Shown one piece after another: positions 46,149 through 55,191 of a stretch of DNA of 64,000 nucleotides. This DNA is from Bacteroidota bacterium. Its GTDB lineage: Bacteria > Bacteroidota > Bacteroidia > Flavobacteriales_E > Vicingaceae. The stretch is taken from the NCBI GenBank assembly GCA_013112545.1, contig JABFGJ010000004.1, forward strand, positions 62,001 to 126,000, given 5' to 3'. The translations under genes were made by a program, and so were the position numbers. The first letter of the stretch is position 1, and the number at the start of each line of letters is the position of its first letter. The notes beneath the pieces are model-generated. The model worked only from the letters and a program-made list of their open reading frames with translations, had not been told where the DNA came from and ran no database searches.

Positions 46149-47216
46149 TTAAGGCTTAGAATCTTCTTCCTCAACTTTTTCAGCCAATAAGATGGCATAA
46201 GGTTTTAAAGAGTCAACATGGCTGAATATTATTTTTACGATGCCAATCATCGGAATCGCGAGTATCATACCTATAATTCCCCAAATACTAGCACCAATTA
46301 ATAATGCAATAATTGCAGCTAAAGCACTGATGTTAACTTTAGAACCAATCACTTTTGGTGTTATAAAATTTCCTTCAAGAAACTGAACTAGAGCAATTAA
46401 GGCAACAACCGCTATAGGGTAAAAAAGCGAGTCTTTGGTAAGCAATGCAACAAAAACAGGAACTGCACCGCCAATCAATATTCCGATGTAAGGAATGATG
46501 GTTAAGGCGCCTGAAAGCACACCTAAAAAGACAGCATGCTTGATACCCAAGGATAACAAGCCAATAGTATTTAAAGCTGAAATTATAGCCACAACGATGA
46601 ATAAACCTCCGATATAACTTAAAATCATTTCTTTGATTTCGCGGCCGATTTTTAAAAAGTTTCTGTTGTTCTTTTTGCCTAATGCAATTAAGAACTGCCT
46701 CATGCTATTTCTAGATAGTAGCATAAACACAATGTAGATTGGCACGATGGTAAAAAAGCTCAATAAACTAGAAGTGGCATTAATGAAATTAGTTAAAAAC
46801 CCAGTGCCTGAAGAAATAAGGCTCGTAGAGTTTTCTTTAAGCAAAGCAATTTGATCTTTTCCATAAACTCCAAACAACAAACCAACTTGTTCCTCAAGTT
46901 TGTTGAGAAATTGATTGTACTTGCCCATTAAATCAGGCATGTCGTTTAATAAAGATTTGGATTGAGTAGAGATGAAATATACAAGCAATGAAATCAATAA
47001 TAGAAGTAAAATAATGGTCATTATAATTGCCAGCCAAGTTGGGAATTTTCTTTTTTCTAAAAAGCTTACAATGGGATTTAAGATAACGGTCAAAAAAGCA
47101 CTGAATACAATAGGAATTAGTATCGCTTTTGCATCCATTAAAGCATAAACCAGAAGGGTTAGTGTGAGTAGGACTTTCCAAAGGTTGCCAATAGAAATAG
47201 ACTGTTTTTCAGACAT
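46149..47216 (-). CDS. AI-2E transporter (TqsA/PerM) family permease
   Basis: 355 residues with about seven to eight membrane helices. Family marks are VYALMDAKAILIPIVFSAFLTVILNPIV at the start (in parts), GLLSLGIKHAVFLGVLSGALTIIPYIGILIGGA with the conserved PYIG motif, and the C-terminal ALAAIIALLIGASIWGIIGMILAIPM. The family is named after autoinducer-2 export, but members do many jobs, including Na+/H+ exchange, so the substrate is open. Its stop codon touches the stop of the convergent PorP/SprF gene with no spacer. Monocistronic. Confidence 0.93.
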   Translation of the reverse strand: MSEKQSISIGNLWKVLLTLTLLVYALMDAKAILIPIVFSAFLTVILNPIVSFLEKRKFPTWLAIIMTIILLLLLISLLVYFISTQSKSLLNDMPDLMGKYNQFLNKLEEQVGLLFGVYGKDQIALLKENSTSLISSGTGFLTNFINATSSLLSFFTIVPIYIVFMLLSRNSMRQFLIALGKKNNRNFLKIGREIKEMILSYIGGLFIVVAIISALNTIGLLSLGIKHAVFLGVLSGALTIIPYIGILIGGAVPVFVALLTKDSLFYPIAVVALIALVQFLEGNFITPKVIGSKVNISALAAIIALLIGASIWGIIGMILAIPMIGIVKIIFSHVDSLKPYAILLAEKVEEEDSKP

Positions 47217-47291
47217 GTTGTTTATTTATAGGGCTAAATTAAGCTAAAGTTAAAGAATAAGTCAACAATCGATATAAGCAGCTAGTACAGA

Positions 47292-49985
47292 TTATCTTAT
47301 AATAAAATGCCGTCTATTTTTACTTTCCTTTTGCTTGCCAAATTTTCTTTCTATACCAAGCATAAAATACCTTGCTCTGGTATTATATTCTTCACTTCTA
47401 AGGCTGTTGATATCTCCAGACCTATTAATTCCTCTATTCTGATTTAAAATATCATTGGCAATTATAGAAATTGTCCACTTTTCATCTTTAAAGCTTTGCT
47501 TTAGAGAGGCATCAATGAAGTGAAAAGTTCTTTGCCCTGCAAATGAAGTGTTGTTGTATCTTTTTATTCGATATTCTGAAGTTAGTCTTAAATTCTTTTT
47601 TAATTGAATTTCGCCATTTGCATACCAACTAAAATTGTTAAATTTTTGATCAAAATCATCATTCAACTCATAATCTTGCTTGTTGATCGTGTAGTCAACC
47701 CCTGCATTTAAATCCCATTTCTCATTGTTGGTTCTTCCAGTAGTTAGCGAAAAAGTATAAGTCTGAGATTTAACTCGAGATAAGTTTTGATTCAAGTAAA
47801 CATCATAATTGCTATAAGTAGAATTTACTCTAAAACCATAGTCAATTTTGAGTTTTTTTATTTTTCGATTAATCGAGCCATAGGTGTTCATAGCTTGATA
47901 AAAATCAGTGTTTTGAGGTTTTATCGTTCTCGTAAAATCTCGATTAATAATGGTTTGGTTTACCACCTTATCTTTTGATGTGCTAGCGCTTAAACCCAAC
48001 CACATCGAGGATTTAGACAAAGGGTCGAAATGAAAATAATTCAGATTTATACTGTGTTTGTATTCTGGATTTAAATCGGGATTACCGGAATAAAAAGAGT
48101 TTGGATTACTATTATCTGGTATGGTCAATAATTGACTTAGACTCGGTACCACTGTACTAGTAGTATAAGAAAATCGAATACTTTGAGAGCCTTTTAAACG
48201 ATAGTGTAAACTAGCAAAAGGGTAGTAGTATTGAAAATCTCTGTTTTTTAAATTGGTATTAACTTGAACTTGAGCAGCAGAAACGCCAAAATTAAAATTG
48301 TATTTTTTACTGACGCTTTTTTTAAGGGAAAGGCTGGTTTTATTTTCGATGATGTCACGATTGAAAGTTCCAGTCAAATTATGATTCAGCGTAAAGTATT
48401 CAAACTCCTTATCGTAAAATTTTCGACTAGGCGTGTCAAACTCATCACTATAAGAATAACTGAGGCTTGCAAACCATTTTTCGCTAAGCGGTTCAGTATA
48501 GACCATTGAAGCAGAATTCTTTTGATTAAGGGATTCAAAATCTTGGATTTGATTTAATTCATTTCTAGACTTAGTATTGATTATCTTATCGAAATTATTA
48601 GCCTTATTGTGACTAAAATTATAAGTTCCAAGTAAACTCCTTCCAGTTTTTTTGAATTTTCTACGTAGGTTTATTTCCTGGCTTGTACCCCAGTTTTCTT
48701 CATCAGAATTGGTGCTGCTATTCGTTCTGTTCAAAAGATAAACTTCATCAAAAAATATAGAAGCACTTTGTGAGTTTAGAACGTTTGCAGCTAAAGAGAA
48801 ATTTCCTTGATATTCGATTTCAGTTAAGGAATCAATTTTCCATTCCATTTTTGCATTGACAGCATGCTGGTCGGCCGAACTTGTCGAATTTGTTTTTTCT
48901 TGAGTATTAAACACTTTATCCTTGCTAAAATTGCTAGAAAAGGTTTCGTTTTCAACTAAAACATCACTTGCTATGTACAAGTAATTCGCTGTTACTTCAA
49001 GCTTTTTATTAAAATCATGGTTAATGTTTAATCCAGAAGAAATGTTGTCTTTTATTCCTTGGTCTCCACCCAATCCATAAATTGCATTGCCATTAATCGT
49101 TTGTCTTCTTCCACTTGATCCAGTGAAATCGGCATATTCGCTAAATGTGAAATTTTGCTCGTTGATGTTATTGGTATTGGCAATTAAACTAACTTGTGAT
49201 TTTTTATTAAATACATTGTAATTCAATTTTCCTTTGTAAGTGTCTTCAGTTCCCAATCCTGCATAAATTTTTCCAAATTGACCTTTATTGTATTCTTCTT
49301 TTAGTGTTAAATTGATGGTTTTAGTATCGTTTCCATCATCTATGCCGGTAAATTCAGCGGTCTTAGATTTTTTATCCAACACCTCTATGGTTTTAACTGC
49401 TTCAGCATCTAAGTTTTTGGTGGCCATTTTTAAGTCAGAACCAAAAAACTCTTTTCCATTTACCAAAACCTTGTCCACTTTTTTGCCCTGTGCAGTAATG
49501 TTTCCATCCTTGTCAACTTCAATACCAGGTAATTTAGAAATGAGTGATTCCACATCAGCCCCTGCTTCAGTTTTAAATGCTTTTGCATCATAAACAAGTG
49601 TATCACCCTTCATTTTTAATGGAATTCGCTCAGCCTCAATTTTTACTGTTTTTAATTTAATATCTGTTTCTTTTAGATTTACAGTAGCTAAGTTGATTTG
49701 CTTTTGATTCCAATTGGTTTTTAAAGGAATTAATTTAGGCTGAAAGCCTAAATACGTGTATTGCATGATGTAATTGCCTGAATCTTTTACATCTAATAAA
49801 TACTTGCCTTTAGCATTACTCAATCCAAAACTAACAACCGAGCTGTCGATTTTATTTAATAAAACCACAGAAGCAAAAGATAATTCCTTTTGGTTTACAT
49901 CTTCTATTATACCTGAAATTTGGAATTGTGCGAAAGAAAAAATGCTGCTAATTAGGAGCAAGAGACTTAAGAATAAATGCTTCAA
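47292..49985 (-). CDS. TonB-dependent-receptor-like outer-membrane beta-barrel protein
   Basis: 897 residues. Signal peptide (1-19, FSFAQ), a carboxypeptidase-regulatory-like domain (about 22-110, FQISGIIEDVNQKELSFASV), a plug domain (about 125-230, KTEAGADVESLISKLPGIEVD, KVLVNGKEFFGSDL), and a long 22-strand-type barrel rich in alternating aromatic residues. It belongs to the outer membrane beta-barrel family with OMP_b-brl_3-like C-terminus, and lacks a SusD partner next to it. The substrate is unknown. GNPDLNPEYKHSINLNYFHF is the typical barrel segment. Monocistronic; the C-terminal end FIIR is unusual in not ending in the common aromatic residue. Confidence 0.92.
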   Translation of the reverse strand: MKHLFLSLLLLISSIFSFAQFQISGIIEDVNQKELSFASVVLLNKIDSSVVSFGLSNAKGKYLLDVKDSGNYIMQYTYLGFQPKLIPLKTNWNQKQINLATVNLKETDIKLKTVKIEAERIPLKMKGDTLVYDAKAFKTEAGADVESLISKLPGIEVDKDGNITAQGKKVDKVLVNGKEFFGSDLKMATKNLDAEAVKTIEVLDKKSKTAEFTGIDDGNDTKTINLTLKEEYNKGQFGKIYAGLGTEDTYKGKLNYNVFNKKSQVSLIANTNNINEQNFTFSEYADFTGSSGRRQTINGNAIYGLGGDQGIKDNISSGLNINHDFNKKLEVTANYLYIASDVLVENETFSSNFSKDKVFNTQEKTNSTSSADQHAVNAKMEWKIDSLTEIEYQGNFSLAANVLNSQSASIFFDEVYLLNRTNSSTNSDEENWGTSQEINLRRKFKKTGRSLLGTYNFSHNKANNFDKIINTKSRNELNQIQDFESLNQKNSASMVYTEPLSEKWFASLSYSYSDEFDTPSRKFYDKEFEYFTLNHNLTGTFNRDIIENKTSLSLKKSVSKKYNFNFGVSAAQVQVNTNLKNRDFQYYYPFASLHYRLKGSQSIRFSYTTSTVVPSLSQLLTIPDNSNPNSFYSGNPDLNPEYKHSINLNYFHFDPLSKSSMWLGLSASTSKDKVVNQTIINRDFTRTIKPQNTDFYQAMNTYGSINRKIKKLKIDYGFRVNSTYSNYDVYLNQNLSRVKSQTYTFSLTTGRTNNEKWDLNAGVDYTINKQDYELNDDFDQKFNNFSWYANGEIQLKKNLRLTSEYRIKRYNNTSFAGQRTFHFIDASLKQSFKDEKWTISIIANDILNQNRGINRSGDINSLRSEEYNTRARYFMLGIERKFGKQKESKNRRHFIIR

Positions 49986-50069
49986 TGGTTTATTTTTTGG
50001 TTTCGAAAATTAAGGAATAATAGACTTGTAGAGAATCTAGTTTTTTTAAATTAAAATCTTTTATTTTAG

Positions 50070-50855
50070 ATGATGCAAAATTGTAAAAACTGTTCAAGTC
50101 CTTATACTGGAAATTACTGCCCACAATGTGGCCAAAAATACATTGATTATCGCTATAATTTAAAAGACTCAATTGCTTGGGCTTTTAATAGTATTTTTAA
50201 TATGGATAAAGGCTTTTTGTTTACCTCTTGGGCTTTGTTATTACGGCCTGGCAAAGTTGTTTCAGAGTTTTTAGATGGCATAACCATAAAATACGCACAT
50301 CCATTTCGAATTATATTTATTTGGGCTACTATTTCGGCAATTATTGGAGTTTGGGCAGGCACTTTTGAAGACACTGGAATTGCCTTAAATGAGGCTATAG
50401 GAGTTGATACCAAATCACTTGAGAATACCAAAAAAACCATGGGATTGATGAAGCAATACATGAGTTTCATTATATTAGGCATGGTTCCGTTTTATGCTTT
50501 TGCAACTTCACTTTTGTTTAAGTCCAAAAAATTAAATTATGCCGAACATTTAATTGTAAACTCTTATGCCTTATCTAGTTCCATCATGGTTGGCATTCCA
50601 CTTACTTTTCTATATGCCTATTTATCTCACGTTTCATTTATTTCTTACATCAATTTTGCTTTGGGAGCTATTATCATTTCTAGAGTTTATGCACAAGTAT
50701 TTCAAGAAAAATGGTATAAAGTTTTTTTCAAGTACATACTTGCTTTCCTAATCACTTTCGTATCATTTTTAATTGTAACCGTTATTATTACAATATTGTA
50801 TTCCTTGATTGTAAAGTTTTTAGGGTTTGAAAACGCATTTATGCCTGCTAAATAG
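50070..50855 (+). CDS. DUF3667 membrane protein with zinc ribbon
   Basis: 261 residues from the first of two ATGs. The N-terminus has two CxxC pairs (CKNCSSPYTGNYCPQCGQK), a zinc ribbon, then LKDSIAWAFNSIFNMDKGF and LLLRPGKVVSEFLDG (the family's amphipathic helix), followed by about four to five membrane helices. This is the DUF3667 layout, of unknown function, common in Bacteroidota. It stands alone and divergent from the TonB-dependent gene. Confidence 0.85.
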   Translation: MMQNCKNCSSPYTGNYCPQCGQKYIDYRYNLKDSIAWAFNSIFNMDKGFLFTSWALLLRPGKVVSEFLDGITIKYAHPFRIIFIWATISAIIGVWAGTFEDTGIALNEAIGVDTKSLENTKKTMGLMKQYMSFIILGMVPFYAFATSLLFKSKKLNYAEHLIVNSYALSSSIMVGIPLTFLYAYLSHVSFISYINFALGAIIISRVYAQVFQEKWYKVFFKYILAFLITFVSFLIVTVIITILYSLIVKFLGFENAFMPAK

Positions 50856-50996
50856 GATTTATACTCAAATTCACACTTTTTTTTAAATTGAGAAATAGTA
50901 TTTCTAATTTTAGAATTTACTTGAATTGACTACATCAGTATCGTATTTAAATTCTTATCTTTAAAATCATATCACTTACTTTAAATTTATAATTTT

Positions 50997-53891
50997 TTGA
51001 AAAATATATTTTTCTATTTTCTATTCATTGGATTTTCATCTTTTGCACAATCCGTTGATTCAGAGGGATTAAAAAAAACTGTTCAAGCATTAAAATCTGA
51101 TCCAAGAGGCCCTTATCAAGATATAAAGTGGTTTTGTGTTGACGGTAGTGTTTTGAACCCTCAAGAACGTTGTCCACAACCAGGCGGAGTGCAACACGCA
51201 CGCATTAAAACGACTATTCTTCAACTAGAGAAAAGCAATGGTTTATATTTTAATCAAATATTGACAGGAACCGATTTCGCAGGTTTTTGGGATGAAAAAC
51301 AACTTAACAGCCGCATCAAACAGTATCAATTACATAATTATTTGAAGTTTATTGATGATGGATGGATATATCGTAAAGCCCAATATTATCGTGGGGCATT
51401 GCAAATAGAAGATGAAGAGGCTTGGGGCCTTGAATTCTACCACTGGTTATTAAGTCAAGATAATCAAGTTGCTACAAATTTTTACCTCATTCGACAAAGT
51501 TTGAAAGACATACCTCATAAAGGGGACAACAGTTTAGCTCAACAAATTAGAAGTAGCTCAAAAGTGCTTTCTGAAGAGATTCCATCTTTTATGAATTTAA
51601 GAATAAAAATACATGGCCAACCAGAAGAACAAGATATATTAAAGGTGAAGCATTTTATAGCTTCTAATTCAGCTAAAATATCAGAAAAACAACTGAGTAA
51701 ATTCAATGAATTGGTATCAGATTTAGAAACTTTTTATAGGACGCTAAGCGTTGAAGAACTAATGGCTTATGCCGATAAACTTAATTCTAAAACAGAATTA
51801 CACAATCGTATATTGAACTATTTATCAATATATAAAAGTTCCAAAAATAACCTAAATCGTTTAAGCCAATCTGCTGATTTGATGTGGGAAATAAGATTGG
51901 CAATTAATCAAAAATTAACCGCAACTGAACGATTAGATTTATTAGAATTATCAATAAAATTAGAAGAAATAGCTTTTAAAGAAGTTCCTAAAATTTCTAG
52001 TAATACCTTAAAAGATTTAATGGTTAAAATTAATTCTTTGGCAAAAGCTATAGCCGCAACTGGAGCCATAGAGATATGGGAATGGCAGGAATTAGATACA
52101 AGATTAAAAGGATCAACTTCCGAGTCGATTTCTTTAGCTGCATTAAACGATTATTTATTTGCTTCTAGAAGTGCCGTAGAGTGGGCTGTTGGAATGACTA
52201 AAGCGGTTTACAAAAATGTGATTGATTTATATGCCCCATTTGAACCTCTTGCGCAAGGGTTTATCGACGATCGCATTAGAGCTTCTATTGGTTTAGCTTT
52301 AGGAGAAAGTGTTGGTCAGCTCAACGATTTGATTGCTAAGCAATCAGGATTAAATAATGCTGTTTTTAATTTGAAAAACCAAGGCCAGATTAGAGGATTA
52401 AATCCTGGTTATGCCAAAGGTGAATTGGTTGTGGTAGAAAATGAATCTGATGAAATAGAAGTATCCTCAGACAAAATATACATTTTTCAACAAGCTCCTT
52501 CTGATTTAAAACCCATTGCCGGAATTGCAACTGTAAATGAAGGCAATTTGGTTTCACATGTTCAATTATTAGCTCGAAACTTAGGGATTCCCAATGCTGT
52601 TCTTTCAGATGAAAACATGAGCCAGTTGAAGAATATGGCTGGAGAAATCATTTTTTATTCAGTTAGCCCTTCAGGGACTGTGACGATGAAACTAGAGAAA
52701 GATATGACCGCAATAGAAAATGGATTGTTTGTTAAGAAAGAGCGAAATGCTGATAAAATTGCAGTTGAAGAAAATCAGGTTAAATTGAGTCAAACTAAAT
52801 TATTAAATCTTAGGAATGTTAGAGCAGCTCAATCGGGAAAAATTTGTGGGCCTAAAGCAGCCAATTTAGGACAATTGAAAGCGGTTTTTCCTGATAATGT
52901 TGTAGAAGGATTGGTAATGCCTTTTGGGGTTTTTAAGGCTCATATGGATCAACTTATGCCTGGTAAATCTCAGACGTATTGGGACTTTCTAAATGCTATT
53001 TTTGAAGAAGGTAATCGCATTAGAAATAGCGAAAAAAATGATAAAAAGGGGGATGAATACGAATTGAATCAATTGGTTATTTTAAGAGCTGAAATTTTAA
53101 AAATGCCCTTTTTACCTGAGTTTATAAAAGATTTAGAACAAGGGTTTTTATTAGTCTTAGGAAAGCGAATGGGCAATATACCTGTCTTTTTGAGAAGTGA
53201 TACTAACATGGAGGATTTGAAAGATTTTACAGGAGCTGGATTAAATCTTACAATTTTTAATGCAACTGATAAGGGTAGAATATTGCAAGGGATTCGACAA
53301 GTTTGGGCTTCACCATATAGTGAACGCAGTTACAAATGGCGTCAGAAGTATTTAAGTAATCCAACTTATGTTTTTCCAAGTATTCTTATTATTCCGAGTG
53401 TTGATGTAGATTATAGTGGAGTATTAATTACTAAAGGAATCACTAATTCTAAAGCAGAAGATTTAACTGTTGCATTTAGTAGAGGTGCAGGCGGAGCTGT
53501 TGACGGTCAAGCTGCTGAAACACGCCTAATTAGCACCAATAAAAATATGCTGCTATCTCCATCTAGAGATTTAACATACAACAGCTTACCACTTGTTGGT
53601 GGTTCAAAAAAGATGATTGCAGCTTTTAATCATCCAATTTTAAATGGAGAAAATATAGACAAGATTCGAGCGCTATCGGCTGAACTCAGAAAAACATTAC
53701 CGAATACTCCAGGTATCAGCTCAACAGGGCCTTATGATGTTGAGTTGGGATTTAAAGATAATATGTTGTGGCTTTTTCAAGTACGCCCATTTGTTGAGAA
53801 TAAGAAAGCTCAAGCTTCAACTTATTTAGAATCTATAACTCCTAAAGTCAATTTAGAATTAGAAATTCCAATATCCATAAATTTAAAATAA
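50997..53891 (+). CDS. Exported dikinase-like protein: phosphohistidine domain followed by PEP-synthase-type ATP-grasp domain
   Basis: 964 residues, TTG start giving a clear signal peptide (MKNIFFYFLFIGFSSFAQ). The N-terminal ~440 residues are not recognised and hold WFCVDGSVLNPQERCPQPGG with C47 and C59. A swivelling phosphohistidine-type domain follows (about 465-560) with H521 in GNLVSHVQLLARNLGIP, the active-site His position of PEP synthases and glucan water dikinases. The C-terminal domain (about 610-930) is a PPDK_N ATP-grasp: GPKAANLGQL (K620), FLRSDTNMEDL (R733), SRGAGGAVDGQ, VELGF and QVRP. There is no PEP-binding barrel. The His domain before the ATP-grasp is the order of glucan/phosphoglucan water dikinases, opposite to PEP synthase. 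An ATP-using enzyme with a signal peptide is unexpected. Overlaps the next gene by 1 bp. Confidence 0.85.
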   Translation: MKNIFFYFLFIGFSSFAQSVDSEGLKKTVQALKSDPRGPYQDIKWFCVDGSVLNPQERCPQPGGVQHARIKTTILQLEKSNGLYFNQILTGTDFAGFWDEKQLNSRIKQYQLHNYLKFIDDGWIYRKAQYYRGALQIEDEEAWGLEFYHWLLSQDNQVATNFYLIRQSLKDIPHKGDNSLAQQIRSSSKVLSEEIPSFMNLRIKIHGQPEEQDILKVKHFIASNSAKISEKQLSKFNELVSDLETFYRTLSVEELMAYADKLNSKTELHNRILNYLSIYKSSKNNLNRLSQSADLMWEIRLAINQKLTATERLDLLELSIKLEEIAFKEVPKISSNTLKDLMVKINSLAKAIAATGAIEIWEWQELDTRLKGSTSESISLAALNDYLFASRSAVEWAVGMTKAVYKNVIDLYAPFEPLAQGFIDDRIRASIGLALGESVGQLNDLIAKQSGLNNAVFNLKNQGQIRGLNPGYAKGELVVVENESDEIEVSSDKIYIFQQAPSDLKPIAGIATVNEGNLVSHVQLLARNLGIPNAVLSDENMSQLKNMAGEIIFYSVSPSGTVTMKLEKDMTAIENGLFVKKERNADKIAVEENQVKLSQTKLLNLRNVRAAQSGKICGPKAANLGQLKAVFPDNVVEGLVMPFGVFKAHMDQLMPGKSQTYWDFLNAIFEEGNRIRNSEKNDKKGDEYELNQLVILRAEILKMPFLPEFIKDLEQGFLLVLGKRMGNIPVFLRSDTNMEDLKDFTGAGLNLTIFNATDKGRILQGIRQVWASPYSERSYKWRQKYLSNPTYVFPSILIIPSVDVDYSGVLITKGITNSKAEDLTVAFSRGAGGAVDGQAAETRLISTNKNMLLSPSRDLTYNSLPLVGGSKKMIAAFNHPILNGENIDKIRALSAELRKTLPNTPGISSTGPYDVELGFKDNMLWLFQVRPFVENKKAQASTYLESITPKVNLELEIPISINLK

Positions 53892-55147
53892 TGAAGATAG
53901 TTAAACCCAAATTTATACTCACCTTTTTTTTCTGTCTCTTTTTTACTTTTTCAGGAGGTTATCCTATTGATGGATATGAATACAGTCGAATTCGTAGGTT
54001 GTTAAGACTACAAGAAATACTTGACGGAAAAACAAAAGAGGCAAAACCATTGCCTGGAATGTTAAAATCTATAAATGACATTCAATTAAATTTATTAGGT
54101 AAAAGAGGTGACAGTTTAGAAACATTACCAGCTCCGGATTTAAAACTTCAAAAAGCTATAAATGGATTATTTCCAGGATTAAATGAAAGTTATTCTGTTA
54201 CTATCCTAGACATCACAGAAGGTCGGCCAACTCGGCTTGCACAGCGACAAGAAAATAGGGGATACCAACCTGGCAGTGTCGGTAAGTTAGCCGTATTAAC
54301 AGGCTTATTTGTTGAACTAGAAAAAATTTATCCCGAATCTTTTGAAGATCGAATTACGCTATTGTGCAACCGTTTTGTAAAAGCAGGTGCATGGGGCTTA
54401 ACAGATAGTCATACTGTTCCGCATTATAATCCTGAAACGAAAGAATTTAAAAAACGAACAGTAATAGCAAGCGATATTTTTTCTTTGTTTGAATGGGCTG
54501 ATCACATGGTAAGTGTTAGCAACAACGGCGCAGCAAGTATATTGTGGAGAGAAGTAGTATTAATGCGAGTTTTTGGAGATAAATACCCTAATTTAACCCA
54601 AGAAGAAGCCGATCAATATTTTAAAGAAACACCAAAAAATGAGCTAAGTACAATTGCAAACGAAGTTGTGAACCAACCATTAAGAGAATTGGGAATTGGG
54701 GAAAATGAATGGCGATTAGGAAGTTTTTTTACTCGTGGTGCTAGTGGAATTATTCCGGGTAAAGGAGGTAGCATTGGGTCAACACTTGGCTTAATGAAAT
54801 ATTTAATAGCCATGGAACGAGGGAAAATAGTGGATCAAAATTCCAGTTTAGAAATAAAAAGGCTTTTGTATCAAACGGATCGTAGAATTCGTTACGCTTC
54901 ATCGCCTGCGCTAAAAGAAGCTGCCGTATATTTTAAATCGGGTAGTTTGTATAAATGCAAACCTGAAGTGAATTTTAAATGTGGAAAATACATGGGAAAT
55001 GTAGATAATTATATGAATTCAGTCGCGATAGTTGAACAACCAAATGGAGCGACTTACATTGTCTGTTTAATGAGTAATGTGTTGCGTAAAAACTCAAATT
55101 TAGATCACTTAAACATTGCTACAAGCATCGACCGAATTATGAAGTAA
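53891..55147 (+). CDS. Exported SxxK serine hydrolase (beta-lactamase/PBP-like), partner of the dikinase-like gene
   Basis: 418 residues with an N-terminal hydrophobic signal (FILTFFFCLFFTFSGG). The class-A beta-lactamase/DD-peptidase motifs are all seen: SVGK at 129-132 (SxxK), SNN at 210-212 (SxN), and KSG at 349-351 (KTG equivalent) in YFKSGSLYK. The family includes beta-lactamases, D,D-peptidases and esterases; there is no sign that this one acts on antibiotics, and it is longer than a beta-lactamase, with an extra ~85-residue N-terminal part and an insertion between SxN and KSG. It shares one base with the dikinase-like gene (TAATG), so both are made together. Confidence 0.86.
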   Translation: MKIVKPKFILTFFFCLFFTFSGGYPIDGYEYSRIRRLLRLQEILDGKTKEAKPLPGMLKSINDIQLNLLGKRGDSLETLPAPDLKLQKAINGLFPGLNESYSVTILDITEGRPTRLAQRQENRGYQPGSVGKLAVLTGLFVELEKIYPESFEDRITLLCNRFVKAGAWGLTDSHTVPHYNPETKEFKKRTVIASDIFSLFEWADHMVSVSNNGAASILWREVVLMRVFGDKYPNLTQEEADQYFKETPKNELSTIANEVVNQPLRELGIGENEWRLGSFFTRGASGIIPGKGGSIGSTLGLMKYLIAMERGKIVDQNSSLEIKRLLYQTDRRIRYASSPALKEAAVYFKSGSLYKCKPEVNFKCGKYMGNVDNYMNSVAIVEQPNGATYIVCLMSNVLRKNSNLDHLNIATSIDRIMK

Positions 55148-55191
55148 AAACTGAGAATACCATTGCTTTTTGTATTCGATATCAGATAAGT

